Below, in pieces: positions 44,434 through 53,672 of a stretch of 64,000 bases of DNA. Below the pieces are notes generated by a model. It saw nothing but the letters and a program-made list of their open reading frames with translations, did not search any database and was not told where the DNA came from. Location of the stretch: contig NZ_JANGAD010000002.1 in assembly GCF_024461735.1 (NCBI RefSeq), positions 434,001-498,000 on the forward strand, given 5' to 3'. The position numbers and the translations under genes are program-made. Source of the DNA: Anaerotignum propionicum. GTDB lineage: Bacteria > Bacillota > Clostridia > Lachnospirales > Anaerotignaceae. How positions within the stretch are numbered: position 1 is the stretch's first letter; the number at the start of each line of letters is the position of its first letter.

Positions 44434-44940
44434 TTATTTATACTCTTTTTCCCAAAGAACGATATGCTTTGTTTTTAGGGATTTTTTAACGTCGATAATA
44501 CGCTGGTTTTTACTGCCGCAAAACAAAAGCTCCAAAGACCGCTGGTTCGTTTGGAAGGGTCCGTCAACGAGTATATCGATTTGCTCTAAAAGCTCAAGGA
44601 TTTTTGAGTCTCCCTTTTTTATAATATCCTCCCAGAGGTAGCCTGTATATGCCCAAACATTCAACCTCAGATTTTTTGCCCCGTGGGCGATATGCTTACA
44701 GGCAAGAGGCTGATCTAGGGGTTCACCCCCAGACAGGGTAACGCCATCTAACAAGGGATTTTCTGCTAGGGCTGATAGAATCAGGTCGGTATCGCCAATA
44801 TATCCCCCTTGATAATCATGGGTTTGCAAATTATGACAACCGGGGCAGCCATGGGGACAGCCTTGGGTAAAGACTGTTAAGCGTATTCCCGGGCCATCTA
44901 CAATAGAATCGTTTACCACACCGCTCAATCTAATTTCCAT
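44434..44940 (-). CDS. nrdG: anaerobic ribonucleotide reductase activase
   Basis: Radical SAM enzyme that generates the glycyl radical on NrdD. The cluster motif C-x3-C-x2-C is seen as CPHGCPGC near residue 26, with GGEPL near 80 as the SAM-binding glycine segment. At 168 residues it is of normal size. ATG 44940 has AAGAAGGG eight bases upstream, giving M-E-I-R-L-S-G; longer frames have none. It begins one base after the nrdD stop, so the two are co-translated. Confidence 0.95.
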   Translation of the reverse strand: MEIRLSGVVNDSIVDGPGIRLTVFTQGCPHGCPGCHNLQTHDYQGGYIGDTDLILSALAENPLLDGVTLSGGEPLDQPLACKHIAHGAKNLRLNVWAYTGYLWEDIIKKGDSKILELLEQIDILVDGPFQTNQRSLELLFCGSKNQRIIDVKKSLKTKHIVLWEKEYK

Positions 44941-44941
44941 A

Positions 44942-47293
44942 TTACAAACCCTTCTTTGCACTCATTTTCACATCAGTAACCAAGGAGTGCTTTACTCTAT
45001 CTGAAACCTCGGCACGTTTTGCATTGTTAAAGCGATCTAAAGTGCCCACCAGATAGCCAGTAATACGGCGGATACGCTGGAACCCCATAGCACCCTCTTC
45101 TTCTTTTCTGCCACATTTGGGGCAGGTATCCCCTATAATACCCGTATAACCACAGAGGGGATCACGGTCAATGGGATGATTGATGGAGCCATAACCAATG
45201 TTTTGTGATTTCATGTAGCGGATTACCTTTTCAAAGGCATCAGTATTTTTGCTGGGGTCACCATCCAATTCCACATAAGTAATGTGCCCTGCGTTGGTGA
45301 GGTCGTGATAAGGTGCTTCCAACTGAATTTTTTTAAAGGCACTGATGGGATAGTAAACAGGAATGTGGAAGCTGTTTGTGTAATATTCCTTATCTGTAAT
45401 ACCTTCAATGGAACCAAATCTCTCCCGATCCATACGGATAAATCTACCGGAAAGACCTTCTGCAGGAGTTGCCAGCAGGGAGAAGTTCATGCCTGTTTTT
45501 TCTACATACTCATCCAATCGTTGACGCATATGGCTGACGATATCAAGACCTAGATTTTGCGCAACTTCGCTTTCCCCATGGTGTACGCCAATGAGCGCTT
45601 TTAAGGTTTCTGCTAAGCCGATGAACCCTAAGGAGAGGGTTCCGTGTTTCAATACTTCGCGCACTTCATCATTGGGGTTCAGCTTATCACTGCCAATCCA
45701 AACGCCTTCTCCCATAAGGAAGGGGTAATTATGTACCTTTTTCTTTGCCTGTATTTCAAAACGCTCCAGAAGCTGAGCGGCAACCAAATCAATTTTTCTA
45801 TCCAGTTCTTTGAAAAACCAATCGATGTTTTTATTGGCAAGTAAAGCAATACGGGGCAGGTTGATACTGGTGAAGCTTAAATTGCCTCGGCCCGGTGTTA
45901 CCTCCTGGGTAGGGTCATAGGCGTTACCCATTACTCGAGTTCTGCAGCCCATATAAGAGATTTCTGTTTCGGGATGCCCCTCTTTATAGTATTTCAGGTT
46001 AAACGGTGCATCCTGAAAAGAAAAGTTAGGGAATAAACGCTTTGCACTGACACGGCAGGCAAGCTGGAATAAATCGTAATTAGGCTCTCCGGGATTAAAG
46101 TTAATGCCATCCTTCACACGGAAAATTTGAATGGGGAAGATGGCGGTTTCTCCGTTTCCAAGGCCGGCTTCTGTTACCAAAAGCATATTTTTCATAACCA
46201 TTCGTGCCTCAGTAGAGGTATCCATGCCATAGTTTACAGAGGAAAACGGTGTTTGGGCACCTGCACGGCTGTGCATGGTATTCAGGTTATGCAACAAGGA
46301 CTCCATGGCTTGATAGGTAGCTTTATCCGTTTCTTCTGTCCCTTTTCTTGCGGCGAATTCTTTAACTTTATGATAGATTTCAGGGGTAATTCCTGCTTTT
46401 AGAAGCAATGCCTCTTCTGCGGCATCAAATTGCGCATTTTCATCCAATGTGGGATACAGACCTTTTTCATCTAGTTGGGCGAAAGCTTCCGCTGCTGCCT
46501 TACTTAATTCGGGGCCTGCCAAAATTTCCACAAAGGAGGTGAAGTTGGAGCGGTAGCGTTTTTTATAGGTTTTAGCTACACCGGGAGCAAGACCACGGTC
46601 GAAATTGGGAATAGACTGACCGCCGTGCTGATCGTTTTGGTTGGATTGAATAGCGATGCATGCCAAGGAGGCATAGCTGGCAATGTCGTTGGGCTCTCTT
46701 AAAACGCCGTGCCCAGTGGAGAAACCTCCCTCAAACAGCTTAATCAAATCAATTTGACAGCAGGTTGTGGTCAGAGTATAAAAGTCCAGATCATGAATAT
46801 GAATATCTCCGTTTCTATGAGCCTCAGAATGGGCGGGGTTCAAAACATAGCATTCATAAAAGTGTTTTGCTCCCTCAGAACCATACTTCAACATAGAACC
46901 CATGGCGGTATTTCCATCAATATTGGCATTTTCCCTTTTAATATCACTGTCATTTGCCTCTTTATAAGTAATATCCTCAAAGGTTTTCATTAATCTATCG
47001 TTCATATTGCGCACCCGGGTACGTTCCGCACGATACAAAATATAAGCTTTAGCAGTGAGTGCATAGCCATGTTCAATCAAAATTTTTTCTGCCATATCCT
47101 GAATTTGCTCAACGGATGGAGAAGTAATGCCGTTTTGTTCAAAAGTATCTGATACTTCCTGAGCAAGAGCCAAGCAAGTATTAGAGTCTTTTGTTCCCAC
47201 TGATGCCTGAAAAGATTTTTCTAAGGCATTGGCAATTTTGTTAATGTCAAAATAGGCAGTTCTGCCATCACGTTTTTTAATGGTTGTTATCAT
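44942..47293 (-). CDS. nrdD: anaerobic (class III) ribonucleoside-triphosphate reductase
   Basis: Makes deoxyribonucleotides from NTPs by glycyl-radical chemistry without oxygen. An N-terminal ATP-cone allosteric domain (TIKKRDGRTAYFDINKIANAL, residues about 3-95) precedes the ten-stranded barrel. Near the C terminus the zinc cysteines CGYTG and CPKCG are followed by RITGYLVG, whose Gly746 is the radical site. 783 residues. ATG 47293 lies behind AAAGGGGT; a longer frame upstream runs through the promoter and is rejected. Controlled by NrdR boxes, with nrdG as second gene. Confidence 0.97.
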   Translation of the reverse strand: MITTIKKRDGRTAYFDINKIANALEKSFQASVGTKDSNTCLALAQEVSDTFEQNGITSPSVEQIQDMAEKILIEHGYALTAKAYILYRAERTRVRNMNDRLMKTFEDITYKEANDSDIKRENANIDGNTAMGSMLKYGSEGAKHFYECYVLNPAHSEAHRNGDIHIHDLDFYTLTTTCCQIDLIKLFEGGFSTGHGVLREPNDIASYASLACIAIQSNQNDQHGGQSIPNFDRGLAPGVAKTYKKRYRSNFTSFVEILAGPELSKAAAEAFAQLDEKGLYPTLDENAQFDAAEEALLLKAGITPEIYHKVKEFAARKGTEETDKATYQAMESLLHNLNTMHSRAGAQTPFSSVNYGMDTSTEARMVMKNMLLVTEAGLGNGETAIFPIQIFRVKDGINFNPGEPNYDLFQLACRVSAKRLFPNFSFQDAPFNLKYYKEGHPETEISYMGCRTRVMGNAYDPTQEVTPGRGNLSFTSINLPRIALLANKNIDWFFKELDRKIDLVAAQLLERFEIQAKKKVHNYPFLMGEGVWIGSDKLNPNDEVREVLKHGTLSLGFIGLAETLKALIGVHHGESEVAQNLGLDIVSHMRQRLDEYVEKTGMNFSLLATPAEGLSGRFIRMDRERFGSIEGITDKEYYTNSFHIPVYYPISAFKKIQLEAPYHDLTNAGHITYVELDGDPSKNTDAFEKVIRYMKSQNIGYGSINHPIDRDPLCGYTGIIGDTCPKCGRKEEEGAMGFQRIRRITGYLVGTLDRFNNAKRAEVSDRVKHSLVTDVKMSAKKGL

Positions 47294-47372
47294 AAGGAAT
47301 ACCCCTTTCAAAGTTCTATTGCATTTATTCATATTCCCTGAATTGCTTGAATCCGTTTTTGGATTGCAAAAA

Positions 47373-47440
47373 ACACAATATATAGATTTTATAATATTAT
47401 TAGTCGTACATATTGTAGACCTTTCTGAAATCACCGTCAA
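47373..47440 (-). promoter_or_regulatory. nrdDG promoter with two NrdR boxes
   Basis: On the minus strand TTGACG (47440-47435) and TACAAT (47417-47412) are 17 bases apart. One NrdR-box-like sequence, TACATATTGTA on the plus strand (47407-47417), covers the -10. A second, ACACAATATATAG (47373-47385), lies about 33 bases further downstream, close to three helical turns. Paired boxes of this type are what NrdR binds cooperatively. Confidence 0.75.
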
Positions 47441-47527
47441 GGGTTTTTTGAAAAATGAATTTTGGTGAATTTCATGAAGTCGAGGCATAAACTGATATTA
47501 AACAGGTGAAAAGGGGAGAAAAAATAC

Positions 47528-47794
47528 ATGAAATGGGAACGTTTTTCGTGTCTGCGGGAAAAAGAGGTCATTAATATTTGTGATGGGAAGCGCCTGGGCT
47601 TTGTCTGTGATTTAGAGTTTGATGCATATAATGGGAAAATCTGTACATTAATTATTCCAGAGGATGCGGGAAAATGGAATTTTTTTTGCAAGGAGCGTGC
47701 GTATTTCGTACCTTGGAGGTGCATTAAGCGCATTGGGGATGATATCATTTTGGTAGAGGTGGATGCGTGTGAAGTTTTGATTGTTGACGAATGA
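47528..47794 (+). CDS. YlmC/YmxH-family PRC-barrel protein
   Basis: 88 residues, all one PRC-barrel-like beta domain: REKEVINICDGKRLGFVCDLEFD, then PEDAGKW and VPWRCIKRIGDDIILVEV. This is the YlmC/YmxH family, conserved in spore-forming Firmicutes and annotated as sporulation-linked; the molecular role is unknown. GGGGAG precedes ATG 47528. It lies divergent from nrdD and 74 bases before nrdR. Confidence 0.85.
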   Translation: MKWERFSCLREKEVINICDGKRLGFVCDLEFDAYNGKICTLIIPEDAGKWNFFCKERAYFVPWRCIKRIGDDIILVEVDACEVLIVDE

Positions 47795-47868
47795 AGCCTT
47801 GACCCCACAGTATTTCTTGCGTATAATTGAAAGAAGTGGCAAGAATCTTGGAAAAGGGGGGGACCATT

Positions 47869-48333
47869 TTGAAATGTCCTTTTTGCAGCTATGCAGATAC
47901 GAAGGTGATTGATTCCAGAGCGCAGGATGACAATGCCGTCATTCGTCGTCGTCGTCTTTGTGAAAATTGTGGGAAACGCTTTACCACCTACGAAAGAATA
48001 GATATGATCCCCATTACTGTGATTAAACGGGATGGTACAAGGGAGATATTTGATAAGACAAAACTAATGGGCGGCATTATGAAATCCTGTAACAAGCGTC
48101 CGGTTACGGCAAAGCAGATTGAGAATTTGGTTGATGATGTGGAAAATACTTTGATTGGCAGTGGCGAAAGAGAAGTGGACAGCAAGGTGATTGGTGGTAT
48201 GGTTATGGATCGCCTAAAGGAATTAGATGAGGTAGCCTATGTTCGTTTTGCATCCGTTTATCGTCAGTTTAAGGATATTAATACATTTATCGATGAGCTT
48301 GAAAAAATGCTTAGTGAAAAGCGGGGAGAATAA
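47869..48333 (+). CDS. nrdR: transcriptional repressor NrdR
   Basis: Zinc-ribbon plus ATP-cone repressor of ribonucleotide reductase genes. The start peptide MKCPFC and the second pair CENC form the zinc ribbon (residues 3-37), with RRRRLCENCGKRFTTYER being the family signature. An ATP-cone follows from about residue 49 (VIKRDGTREIFDKTKL). 154 residues is the family size. TTG 47869 is six bases after a G-rich ribosome-binding site; no ATG fits. The nearby nrdDG promoter is its evident target. Confidence 0.96.
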   Translation: MKCPFCSYADTKVIDSRAQDDNAVIRRRRLCENCGKRFTTYERIDMIPITVIKRDGTREIFDKTKLMGGIMKSCNKRPVTAKQIENLVDDVENTLIGSGEREVDSKVIGGMVMDRLKELDEVAYVRFASVYRQFKDINTFIDELEKMLSEKRGE

Positions 48334-48366
48334 GAGCTTCCCAATTAAGATTTGTGCAGTTGAGGC

Positions 48367-48399
48367 CCCTTTGAGTATATGCTCAGAGGGTACTTTTTT
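48367..48399 (+). terminator. nrdR terminator
   Basis: CCCTTTGAG pairs with CTCAGAGGG (9 bp, one G-T) around a six-base loop and is followed by six T residues. Confidence 0.8.
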
Positions 48400-48433
48400 G
48401 TAATTCTTCGAGTAGAATTTTTGGAGGTTTGTT

Positions 48434-48706
48434 ATGACACAAAGAATAAAAGCTTTGTTTGCGTGGACTGCCCAGGGAGAAGCATCAGCCAAGATGATTG
48501 GCGGCAGATATTTAGAGAAGGGTCTAGCAATCACATTTCATGGAGAAGCCGAAAGAGATGAGTTGATCTTTCTTGGACAGAAGAAGGACATGACCCATGT
48601 TCTATACTTTTTAGACGATGAAAGACTGCTATTGGTTAGCCTTGCAGATGAAATGGGAGGCTTTACGGTGGAGGTTTTGGTGAAGGATTTAATACTTCCT
48701 TGCTAA
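48434..48706 (+). CDS. unknown 90-residue protein
   Basis: A small soluble protein with predicted beta strands (LAITFHGEA, DELIFLGQ, HVLYFLDDERLLLVSL) and no recognised domain. GGAGG lies seven bases before ATG 48434. It follows nrdR after a terminator and precedes the Gly/Cys-rich gene, so it probably has its own promoter. No function can be suggested. Confidence 0.75.
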   Translation: MTQRIKALFAWTAQGEASAKMIGGRYLEKGLAITFHGEAERDELIFLGQKKDMTHVLYFLDDERLLLVSLADEMGGFTVEVLVKDLILPC

Positions 48707-48841
48707 AGCTTGTTTTAGATTTCCCGAATTATGGGGGATTAAGAAAGAAAAAAGATTAAATATAGACAGGCAATATTTTACAAAATACCTCATAGGATAA
48801 AAATGTAAGCAAAACATATTTACTTAAGGAGGTATTATAGT

Positions 48842-49063
48842 ATGAATGGATTTGGTTGTGGCGGCGATAGTTGTTTGTGGATCTTAATTTTGTTGTGCTG
48901 CTGTGGTGGCAACGGTTTTGGTGGCAGTAGTTGTGGCGGCGGCTGTGGCGGCGGCTGTGGCGGCGAGTCCTCCTGGTTATGGATCCTGATTCTTCTTTTC
49001 TGCTGTGGCGGCGGCAATAGTTGTGGCTGTGGAAATCAGATTGGGAACAACTGCGGATGCTAA
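48842..49063 (+). CDS. glycine/cysteine-rich small membrane-type protein with a duplicated motif
   Basis: 73 residues, of which 24 are Gly and 14 Cys. Two nearly identical hydrophobic units, LWILILL at residues 12-18 and 46-52, are each followed by a Cys cluster and a Gly run (CCCGGNG and CCGGGNS), showing an internal duplication. AAGGAGG nine bases upstream supports translation. Similar short Cys/Gly proteins (YjcZ-like or 'high-cysteine' proteins) occur in spore-forming Firmicutes. A CATAGGATA at 48791-48799 resembles a sigma-K -10 element, but I see no matching -35. A spore-coat role is only a guess. Confidence 0.75.
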   Translation: MNGFGCGGDSCLWILILLCCCGGNGFGGSSCGGGCGGGCGGESSWLWILILLFCCGGGNSCGCGNQIGNNCGC

Positions 49064-49266
49064 TTTAGTCTGCGCATAAGATCTACAGGAAGTATGGAAA
49101 ACTGAATCAAACTATTAAAGATGCAGCGGAGTCATTAGCAGTAAGTTGGTATTAAGAAATATGTAATTGCTTTTCAGAATCTAATCACTTGTTGATTCCG
49201 CTGTAATCACCATGAAGCTTTATGTAGTCAATTCTTTATAAGGTTTCAGAAAATATCTATACCTTT

Positions 49267-49296
49267 GGCTTTCCCGATTTTTGGGGAAGCCTTTCT
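49267..49296 (+). terminator. terminator in the gap before the 193-residue unknown gene
   Basis: GGCTTTCCC pairs with GGGGAAGCC (9 bp, one G-T) and is followed by a T-rich tail. The rest of the gap 49064-49384 shows no gene that I would support. Confidence 0.7.
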
Positions 49297-49384
49297 TTAT
49301 TTGCGAACGAAAAGGAAGGCATCTCGGCTATCAATCCTTTACAATAGAAATATGAAATCGTGCTTTTTGAAAGGGGTTATGGTT

Positions 49385-49966
49385 GTGCTGGAGCGAAATA
49401 CAAAAAAAGATGAACGTTGTAAGAAGTTAATTGAAGAGTGTAAATCATATTTTATAGAGCGTGCCTATCAATTGGAAAACCAATTTTACAGTGCTTTTTA
49501 CGTACAATGTGCAGAGAGTACCGCTGCTGATGGATATGAGGTCTTTTTGGAGACACCAATGGAACATAATTATTTCAGGGAAAACCTTGCAAAGTTAGAC
49601 GAAACAGCAATGATGCGTTTTTACAAGCTTGCTGCCATACATCACACCATTCGTATCGTTAGAAGGCGGAAAAAGGAGATGTTATGGGAAAATATCAAGG
49701 AAGGGTTGTTTGAAGTATACGACTTGACGGAAAATGAGAAGGAAATGGTAGACATTTTGCAAAGGTGTGCCTTTCTTTATCAGACGGGTTTTCAGGAATT
49801 ATTTATAAAAACAACGGCTAGATATATTTTCGGCCACAAGGTTCTTTCTGCATTTTCGTTCGCTTTTATCGGGAACTTCTGGTATAATTCCTATAGTAGC
49901 TTTATGGGCTCGTTTGTTGGGTATGTACCATTTCGTGTGCGTATGGAGCGAGCCATGGGAGAATGA
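49385..49966 (+). CDS. unknown 193-residue protein upstream of addA
   Basis: Helical, charged N-terminal two thirds (KKLIEECKSYFIERAYQLEN, IHHTIRIVRRRKKEM) and an aromatic, more hydrophobic end (SFAFIGNFWYNSYSSFMGSF). I do not recognise a family. AAGGGG at 49371-49376 favours GTG 49385 by spacing; ATG 49379 is an alternative. Only 20 bases separate it from addA, so they are probably co-transcribed. addB usually occupies this place, but this protein is far too small and lacks helicase and nuclease motifs. Confidence 0.75.
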   Translation: MLERNTKKDERCKKLIEECKSYFIERAYQLENQFYSAFYVQCAESTAADGYEVFLETPMEHNYFRENLAKLDETAMMRFYKLAAIHHTIRIVRRRKKEMLWENIKEGLFEVYDLTENEKEMVDILQRCAFLYQTGFQELFIKTTARYIFGHKVLSAFSFAFIGNFWYNSYSSFMGSFVGYVPFRVRMERAMGE

Positions 49967-49986
49967 TTTTGGGAGGATGAAGGCCC

Positions 49987-52900
49987 ATGGGGGAAAGCAG
50001 ATGGACGAAGGAACAATTACAGGCCATTGAAGCAAGGGGGTGTGACTTATTGGTTTCAGCGGCGGCAGGCAGCGGCAAAACCGCAGTTCTGGTTGAACGC
50101 ATTATCCGGTGGATTACCACAGAAAAACCACCGATGGACATAGACCGATTATTGGTAGTAACCTTTACAAAGGCCGCAGCGTCGGAAATGAGTCAAAGGA
50201 TTGGAGGAGCCATTGCAAAAAAGCTGGAGCAAGAGCCTCAAAATCAGCATTTGCAAAATCAGCTAACCTTGCTTGCTCGTGCCGATATTAAGACGATCCA
50301 CGCCTTCTGCCTGCAAACCATTCGTGAGTATTATCATCTTTTGGATATTGACCCTGGGGTTAGGACAGCAGACCCCGGGGAAATTAAATTATTACAGCAA
50401 GAAGTTCTGGAGGATTACTTTGAAGAGCTTTATGAAAAGCAGGATGAAGTTTTTTTTCAACTGCTGGAAACCTTTGGTGAAGAGACCAAGGACAGCAGGT
50501 TAAAAGATTTACTATTACAGCTTTACAATTTTGCCCAAGGGTACCCTTACCCTGTGAAGCTTCTTTTTGAGATGGCGGAGCAATATCATCTTAAAGATGG
50601 AGAAACAGTGGATGCCTGCAGTTGGATGCCCATCATTCGGGAAAGCATTGAAGGCAGTTTGGCTTTTGCCAGAGAACTATTGGAGCGGGCAATGCACCTT
50701 GCGGCTTCAACATCTGGATTTGAGGCTTATTTGGAATGTATGGAAAAAGAAGCGATAGGATTGGAGCAAATGGAAGAAGCTTTGCCATTTGGCTACAGCA
50801 AGTGGCGTATGGCTTTTCTGCAAACAGAATTTCAAAGACTACCCAGTTACCGAGGAGAAGAGAAGGAGCTAGCTGAGGATATCAAAAATTTGCGTAATGA
50901 AGCAAAGGATATTCGAAATAAGCTGGGGGAGATTTATTTTTCCTTTAGCGAAGAAATGCAAGGGGAGCTTCTGCGCTCTTTATACCCTGTGGCAAGGGGA
51001 TTGGCGGTGCTGGTTGAGGGATTCTTACAGCGGTTTTTAGATGCAAAGAAAGAGAAGCTCATGATCGATTTTCATGATTATGAGCATTTTTGTCTGCAGA
51101 TATTAGTGGAAAAAGACAGCACAGTGGGGCAGGTTATTCCCACAGCGGCGGCTTTGGAAATACAAAAGCGCTATGATGAAATTATGATAGACGAATATCA
51201 AGACAGCAATATGGTTCAGGAAATGATATTGGCTGCAGTTTCTGGAGAAAGTACGGGGAAAAACAATCGATTTATGGTAGGAGATGTGAAACAAAGTATT
51301 TATCGTTTTCGATTGGCTATGCCCCAGCTGTTTAATGAAAAATATCAAACTTATCCGTTAGAAGAAGGGGGCAAATGTAGAAAGATTATTCTTTCTAAGA
51401 ACTTTAGGAGCCGAAAAAACATATTGGACGGCGCCAATTTTCTGTTTCGCCAGCTAATGTCTATGGATTTTGGTGATGTGGAATATAACGATGAAGCGGC
51501 CTTATATGCGGGAGCGATTTTTCCGGATGCCCAAACTTCTCATGGAGGAGAAAACGAAGTGATTTTGGTGGAGAGCCAAAATGTTTTGGAAGAAGAGGGC
51601 ATGGAGGAATTAGAGGAACTAAACCGACGCCAACTGGAAGCAATGGCAATTGCCGATAAAATCAAGGCAATGATGGCAGAGGGCTTTTGTGTTGTGGATA
51701 AGGAAAGGGGAGACTATCGTCCTTTAGAGTTTAGAGATATTTCCATATTGCTTAGAAGCATGAAAAACTGGGGAAGCGTGCTTGACGATGTTTTTGGACA
51801 AGCAGGGCTTCCTTATTATGCAGAAACAGCTGAAGGCTATTATGAAGTACCTGAGGTGGATATGGTTTTGAATCTCCTTCGCCTGTTGGATAATCCAAGG
51901 CAGGATATACCCCTGATTTCTGTGCTTCATTCCCCATTATATGGTCTTACAGGGGATGAATTGATGCAAATGCGCCTGAATGGCGGAAATGGGTTGTTTT
52001 TTGATTGCATCCAGGGATATTTGCATCAAGGTGACGATATTGCATTAAAAGAAAAGCTGCAAGATTTCATTGGGGATTTAGAAAAATGGCGTAGGCAGGT
52101 GAAGGAGTTGACCCTTCATGAGCTTTTGCATTATCTATATGAAGAGAGTGGCTACTATGATTATGTGGGAATGACAGCGGGGGGCAGTCTGCGTCAGGCA
52201 AATCTTCGGTTGCTATTGGAAAAGGCGGAGCAATTCGAGCAGGGAAGCCGTAAAGGGTTATTTTTCTTTATCCGATATGTGGAGGATATGAAAACGGCAG
52301 AAGCGGAATCGGCATCGGCAAAGCTTCAAAGTGAAGGGGAAAACCTGATTCGTGTTATGACCATTCATAAGAGCAAGGGGTTGGAATTTCCTGTTGTTTT
52401 TGTGGCGGATTGTGGTAAGCAATTTAATGAGATGGACGTTAGGGCGGCGGTGCTTACCCATCAGGAGTGGGGTTTTGGCATGGATTATAAGGATTTGGAG
52501 CACAGAGCGGTTTACCGCACCCTTTCTAAAACAGCATTGGCAGAGGTCATACGTTTGGAAAACCTAGCGGAAGAACTTCGGGTGCTTTATGTTGCCCTAA
52601 CCAGAGCCAAAGAGAAGCTCATCTTGACGGGAACGGTGAAGGACTTGGAGAGAGCTGTAAAAAAGTGGGCTGAAGGGGCAGAAGGCAAGAAAGACCGCCT
52701 ATCTGTATTTCGATTAAGACGAAGCAAAAGCTATTTGGATTGGATGATGCCTGCTTTGCTACGCCATCCTGATGCAAAATGGATGCGAGAAGCATTTGGT
52801 GTCTCCCATGGAGTAAAGGTTTTTCTGGAGGAGCCTTCTGTATGGTCTTTTCAACGTAAAACCAGAGGGGATATTCTTTTGCAAGTGGTGGAGGAAAAAG

Positions 52901-53658
52901 CTCAGGCAGAAGAACAGGAAAACTATTTTGCCTTTTGGGATACAGAGGCGGATTTTAGTGGCAGGCGGGAAGAAATATTTTCTTTGCTTCAGTGGCAATA
53001 TCCTTATCTTAGAGCAACGTCCCTTCCGTCTAAGCTTTCTATATCTGAGGTGAAGAGAAGAAATCTGGAGGAGATTACGGGAGAACCTATTTATGCTGCT
53101 GTGGAAATAAAACTTCCTCAAATGATAGAGAGGGAGGGTGCCCTAACCCCCACGGAAATTGGAACTGCAATGCATGCGGTGATGGAATATGCTGATTTTT
53201 ATAAGGAATATGATGCAGATGGATTGGAACGTTTGTTGAAAGAAATGATGAAGAATGGCAGGCTATCCGAAAAAGAGTTTGCAGCATTAAGAAAGAACGA
53301 ATTGCTGGGTTTTTTCTCATCCCCTTTGGCGAAGCGCATCAGAGGTTGCGATGCAGTAGAAAAGGAAAGACCCTTTGCCATGCTTATGGCGGCGAAAGAG
53401 CTTTTTTTAGGAGCAGAATATGCGGATGTTGAGGACATGGTGCTGTTAAACGGTATTATAGACTGTTACTTTATGGAGGGGGATAATCTGATTCTTCTGG
53501 ACTATAAAAGTGACAGAATGTATGATGAGGAAGCCTTGCGCCAGCGCTATGAAATTCAATTGAAGCTGTATCGACGGGCATTGGAGCAGTCTTTGGGAAA
53601 ACAGGTGACGGAGGTTTATATTTATTCCTTTGCCATGAGACGGGGAATTTTGATATAA
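49987..53658 (+). CDS. addA: helicase-nuclease AddA subunit
   Basis: 1223-residue subunit of AddAB, the RecBCD counterpart that processes double-strand breaks. UvrD-like helicase motifs are seen: Walker A AAAGSGKT near residue 26, motif II IDEYQDSN near 401, motif III-like GDVKQSIYRFR near 430, motif V VMTIHKSKGLEFPVVFV near 790 and motif VI VALTRAKEKL near 870. The C-terminal RecB-type nuclease has LLDYKSD with Asp1172 and Lys1174. The start is ATG 49987. addB is normally directly upstream and is absent from this window. Confidence 0.96.
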   Translation: MGESRWTKEQLQAIEARGCDLLVSAAAGSGKTAVLVERIIRWITTEKPPMDIDRLLVVTFTKAAASEMSQRIGGAIAKKLEQEPQNQHLQNQLTLLARADIKTIHAFCLQTIREYYHLLDIDPGVRTADPGEIKLLQQEVLEDYFEELYEKQDEVFFQLLETFGEETKDSRLKDLLLQLYNFAQGYPYPVKLLFEMAEQYHLKDGETVDACSWMPIIRESIEGSLAFARELLERAMHLAASTSGFEAYLECMEKEAIGLEQMEEALPFGYSKWRMAFLQTEFQRLPSYRGEEKELAEDIKNLRNEAKDIRNKLGEIYFSFSEEMQGELLRSLYPVARGLAVLVEGFLQRFLDAKKEKLMIDFHDYEHFCLQILVEKDSTVGQVIPTAAALEIQKRYDEIMIDEYQDSNMVQEMILAAVSGESTGKNNRFMVGDVKQSIYRFRLAMPQLFNEKYQTYPLEEGGKCRKIILSKNFRSRKNILDGANFLFRQLMSMDFGDVEYNDEAALYAGAIFPDAQTSHGGENEVILVESQNVLEEEGMEELEELNRRQLEAMAIADKIKAMMAEGFCVVDKERGDYRPLEFRDISILLRSMKNWGSVLDDVFGQAGLPYYAETAEGYYEVPEVDMVLNLLRLLDNPRQDIPLISVLHSPLYGLTGDELMQMRLNGGNGLFFDCIQGYLHQGDDIALKEKLQDFIGDLEKWRRQVKELTLHELLHYLYEESGYYDYVGMTAGGSLRQANLRLLLEKAEQFEQGSRKGLFFFIRYVEDMKTAEAESASAKLQSEGENLIRVMTIHKSKGLEFPVVFVADCGKQFNEMDVRAAVLTHQEWGFGMDYKDLEHRAVYRTLSKTALAEVIRLENLAEELRVLYVALTRAKEKLILTGTVKDLERAVKKWAEGAEGKKDRLSVFRLRRSKSYLDWMMPALLRHPDAKWMREAFGVSHGVKVFLEEPSVWSFQRKTRGDILLQVVEEKAQAEEQENYFAFWDTEADFSGRREEIFSLLQWQYPYLRATSLPSKLSISEVKRRNLEEITGEPIYAAVEIKLPQMIEREGALTPTEIGTAMHAVMEYADFYKEYDADGLERLLKEMMKNGRLSEKEFAALRKNELLGFFSSPLAKRIRGCDAVEKERPFAMLMAAKELFLGAEYADVEDMVLLNGIIDCYFMEGDNLILLDYKSDRMYDEEALRQRYEIQLKLYRRALEQSLGKQVTEVYIYSFAMRRGILI

Positions 53659-53672
53659 GAAGGGGTTTCATT

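Noticed and set aside
44324..44641. 105-residue plus-strand frame near the nrdG end
   Set aside because: Overlaps the radical SAM gene in antisense, and its hydrophobic part is generated by that coding sequence and the intergenic hairpin.
49069..49147. Short frame with a helix-turn-helix-like ending (DAAESLAVSWY)
   Set aside because: No start codon or ribosome-binding site and only about 25 codons; too little to call a gene remnant.
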